Source of the DNA: an uncultured Lachnospiraceae bacterium
GTDB taxonomy: Bacteria > Bacillota > Clostridia > Lachnospirales > Lachnospiraceae
Direction of reading: 5' to 3'
DNA: 8,387 nucleotides
NCBI GenBank assembly: GCA_900539175.1
Contig: UQAW01000115.1
Location: forward strand, 1-8,387
Shown here: in pieces, positions 7,126 to 8,387 of the stretch
Position numbering within the stretch: position 1 is the stretch's first letter
Layout of the letters: the number at the start of each line of letters is the position of its first letter
Notes under the pieces: generated by a model
What the model was told of the DNA's origin: nothing
The model's input: the letters and a program-made list of their open reading frames with translations, nothing else
Database searches by the model: none
Made by a program: the position numbers and the translations under genes

Positions 7126-7198
7126 TTGGGATCGAGTTTTACGGGTCCCAAAGTCATGCTTTTTCATGCAGGCATGAAACGCATAACCTTTTGACCCC
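7126..7198 (+). other. Complex hairpin region with two mutually exclusive folds
   Basis: Just after the operon, TTGGGA (7126-7131) can pair with TCCCAA (7146-7151). Alternatively GGGTC (7143-7147) can pair with GACCC (7193-7197), closing a longer arm that also pairs AAAG (7150-7153) with CTTT (7188-7191), ATGC (7156-7159) with GCAT (7181-7184), and a perfect 8-2-8 palindrome, TTTCATGC-AG-GCATGAAA (7162-7179). The two folds share bases 7146-7147 and 7150-7151. There is no T-run directly after the stem, so it is not a textbook terminator, though it may protect or end the ABC mRNA. I see no known riboswitch core. Confidence 0.45.
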
Positions 7199-7242
7199 GA
7201 TATCCTAAAATATGAAAAATTCGTGAATTGTGCATTTTTTCC

Positions 7243-7271
7243 TTGTCACAGGACCGGAATGGGTCTATACT
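7243..7271 (+). promoter_or_regulatory. Sigma-A promoter of the cyclophilin lipoprotein gene
   Basis: TTGTCA (7243-7248), a 17-base spacer and TATACT (7266-7271), each 5 of 6 to consensus, preceded by a T-tract (7235-7240). Transcription from about 7278 would give a leader of about 65 bases before the ATG at 7344. Confidence 0.75.
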
Positions 7272-7343
7272 TTTTAAGAAATGTAACTGTGAAAATACGA
7301 AGCGGTTACGAAGAAGTATACTATAAAAAGAGAGGCCGATAGG

Positions 7344-8021
7344 ATGAAAAAAGTAATTAGTATGGTAGCAGCAATGCTCATGACAGGTGTATTATTTATG
7401 GGCTGCGGAAGTCAGAGCGGCAGCAAAACGACACAGGAAAGCACATCCAGAAGTGATACGTCAAGTTCCATATCCTCCAGCAGCAAAGAATCAGATTCTG
7501 ACATTGAGGATGGCGAAGCGCTGACCGGCAAACATCATGTGGAAATTGCGGTTAAGGACTATGGCACGATCAAAGTGGAGTTGGATGCTGACATAGCGCC
7601 GATAACAGTAACCAATTTTGTGAATCTGGCAAAGGGAGGATTCTATGACGGGCTTACGTTCCACCGGATTATTGATGGATTTATGATCCAGGGAGGTGAT
7701 CCTCTGGGTAATGGAACTGGAGGAGCAGATGAGAACATCAAAGGTGAGTTCGCACAAAACGGAGTTGAGAATTCGATTTCCCATGTAAGAGGAACAATTT
7801 CCATGGCACGTTCCCAAGAATATGACAGTGCCAGTTCCCAATTCTTTATCGTCCAGTCTGACAGCACGTATCTTGACGGACAGTATGCAGGATTTGGTAC
7901 GGTAACAGAAGGAATGGAGATTGTTGACAAAATCTGTCAGGATATTCCGGTACAGGATAATAATGGTACTGTATCGCCTGACGATCAGCCGGTTATTGAA
8001 TCGATCACTGTGACAGATTAA
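7344..8021 (+). CDS. Cyclophilin-type peptidyl-prolyl isomerase, predicted lipoprotein
   Basis: This 225-residue secreted foldase is predicted to be lipid-anchored outside the membrane and to catalyse cis-trans isomerisation at prolyl bonds. Residues 1-20 form a lipoprotein signal (MKK, hydrophobic core, LFMG) before Cys21. A Ser-rich, Lys/Asp-containing linker (22-60) tethers the domain. The cyclophilin fold runs from about 64 to 223, with FHRIIDGFMIQGGDP (106-120, containing catalytic Arg108, Phe113 and Gln116), SSQFFI (164-169) and YLDGQYAGFG (176-185). The Trp that binds cyclosporin in human cyclophilin A is Tyr176, as in many bacterial homologues, which suggests weak drug sensitivity. 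AGAGG (7331-7335) lies 8 bases before the ATG. The gene is monocistronic, between its own promoter and terminator. Its client proteins are unknown. The family assignment is secure; the lipid anchor is likely, although the lipobox has Leu one place off the usual -3. Confidence 0.92.
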   Translation: MKKVISMVAAMLMTGVLFMGCGSQSGSKTTQESTSRSDTSSSISSSSKESDSDIEDGEALTGKHHVEIAVKDYGTIKVELDADIAPITVTNFVNLAKGGFYDGLTFHRIIDGFMIQGGDPLGNGTGGADENIKGEFAQNGVENSISHVRGTISMARSQEYDSASSQFFIVQSDSTYLDGQYAGFGTVTEGMEIVDKICQDIPVQDNNGTVSPDDQPVIESITVTD

Positions 8022-8040
8022 ACGATTGTAACATCAGCCG

Positions 8041-8092
8041 AAGAAGGTATTGTAAAATTGCAGTCTTGTAATTTTATGATGCCTTCTTTTTT
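8041..8092 (+). terminator. Rho-independent terminator of the cyclophilin gene
   Basis: A two-part stem pairs AAGAAGG (8041-8047) with CCTTCTT (8082-8088), then TAAAATT (8053-8059) with AATTTTA (8070-8076), with an internal loop between. It ends in six Ts (8087-8092), partly within the stem, 20-70 bases after the stop codon. Confidence 0.8.
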
Positions 8093-8142
8093 GAATGAAA
8101 CGAATGAAGCATGGAAACTTTCGCACTTTTCGTGAAAATCCT

Positions 8143-8171
8143 TTGTAGGAAAGCCTGTTTTGTGGTATGCT
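8143..8171 (+). promoter_or_regulatory. Predicted promoter of the downstream structured RNA
   Basis: TTGTAG (8143-8148), a 17-base spacer, and TATGCT (8166-8171) with an extended -10 TGG (8163-8165). The -35 is weak (3 of 6), offset by the TGn motif. Start of transcription near 8178 would be about 10-15 bases before the RNA element, after the cyclophilin terminator. This fits a free-standing RNA. Confidence 0.5.
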
Positions 8172-8186
8172 AGATAGCAATAAAAG

Positions 8187-8354
8187 ATTTACTATGAAAG
8201 TCCCGTACAGCAGCCATGACCCGGAGCGTGCTTGCACGCACAGGGACATGGATATTGGACGGGCAAGCCAGTATGAGTAAGGAGGACGATAGTCCGGATT
8301 ACGAATACTGGCGGCGATTGCGGGAGCACAAGGTGCGGAGCAATCGACTTTCAT
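8187..8354 (+). ncRNA. Unidentified structured RNA element, copy 2 (complete)
   Basis: About 168 bases fold by hand into a junction with three arms. P1 closes the whole (8194-8202 with 8346-8354, 9 perfect pairs). P2 is CCGT/ACGG (8203-8206 with 8259-8262). P3 pairs 8214-8218 with 8247-8251 and 8220-8222 with 8243-8245, topped by GCGTG-CTTG-CACGC (8226-8239). P4 pairs 8267-8274 with 8305-8312 (8 pairs), then facing GA/GA bases, GTAA/TTAC, a GGA/GGA internal loop and GGAC-GATA-GTCC (8284-8295). P5 pairs 8316-8321 with 8340-8345 and carries GCAC-AAG-GTGC (8326-8336), abutting P1. The copy at 1-150 keeps the pairing with compensatory changes at the P3 and P4 tips and a G-U in P4. A promoter lies just upstream. 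The role is unknown: it could be a trans-acting RNA, a mobile-element RNA such as an omega-RNA or HEARO-like type, or a regulatory leader of a gene beyond the window. Confidence 0.7.
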
Positions 8355-8362
8355 GAATGGTG

Positions 8363-8382
8363 ATGTCTGCGTCAGCAGACAT
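8363..8382 (+). other. Stable hairpin just after the structured RNA
   Basis: ATGTCTGC-GTCA-GCAGACAT is an 8-pair perfect hairpin 8 bases after the P1 3' strand. It could be the stem of a terminator or a further RNA domain. The window ends five bases later, so a T-run cannot be checked. Confidence 0.45.
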
Positions 8383-8387
8383 GTCCG

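Noticed and set aside
7211..7240. Terminator formed by AATTC/GAATT followed by a T-tract
   Set aside because: The stem is only 5 AT-rich pairs around a 2-base loop, and the T-tract does not follow it directly.
8235..8260. Cyclic-di-GMP riboswitch resemblance (CACGCACAGGG)
   Set aside because: The match is a short coincidence within the P3 arm; the rest of the conserved riboswitch core and receptor is absent.
8274..8356. A short reading frame inside the RNA element (starting MSKEDDSPDYEYWRR), partly shared by both copies
   Set aside because: The reading frame from the upstream ATGAAAG differs between copies, the SD-like AAGGAGG of copy 2 is not kept in copy 1, and the changes between copies preserve base pairing. 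RNA structure explains the conservation better, though a small peptide is not excluded.
1..8387. Composite transposon bounded by inverted elements
   Set aside because: No transposase, terminal inverted repeat ends or target duplications are visible, and the enclosed genes look like ordinary chromosomal cargo.

Overview
The window looks like chromosomal DNA from a spore-forming, Gram-positive Clostridia member, most likely Lachnospiraceae. The grounds are strong AGGAGG-type ribosome binding sites, a PdaA-type spore-cortex deacetylase, a Clostridia-style heterodimeric ABC exporter with a large insert after its first membrane helix, and a lipoprotein cyclophilin. This is inferred from protein character; no taxonomic marker is present.

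Layout. Positions 1-150 (minus) hold a truncated copy of a structured RNA element. Next is pdaA (176-1012, minus), divergent from a D-alanyl-D-alanine carboxypeptidase (1197-2429, plus) that ends at a strong hairpin. A drug-efflux operon follows: a MarR-family regulator (2666-3163, TTG start), then two ABC half-transporters (3191-5295 and 5292-7118). The regulator is preceded by a clear sigma-A promoter and two matching TTAG-N4-CTAA palindromes. The first half-transporter carries a single-base frameshift at about 4777, inside its ATPase domain. A complex hairpin region (7126-7197) separates the operon from a secreted peptidyl-prolyl isomerase lipoprotein (7344-8021), which has its own promoter and terminator. 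The window closes with a second, complete copy of the structured RNA (8187-8354, plus), preceded by a promoter of its own.

How the genes work together. The pdaA and carboxypeptidase pair acts on peptidoglycan, plausibly spore cortex. MarR plus the ABC pair is a self-regulated efflux module. Its two ATP sites are predicted to be unequal: subunit 1 lacks the catalytic Glu and His, and subunit 2 has a degenerate signature. That leaves one competent site, built from subunit 2 Walker motifs and subunit 1 signature.

The most notable item is the pair of outward-facing RNA elements. Each folds, by hand, into a closing helix plus three arms, and the two copies differ mostly by compensatory changes in the stems. 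I could not assign them to a known RNA family.
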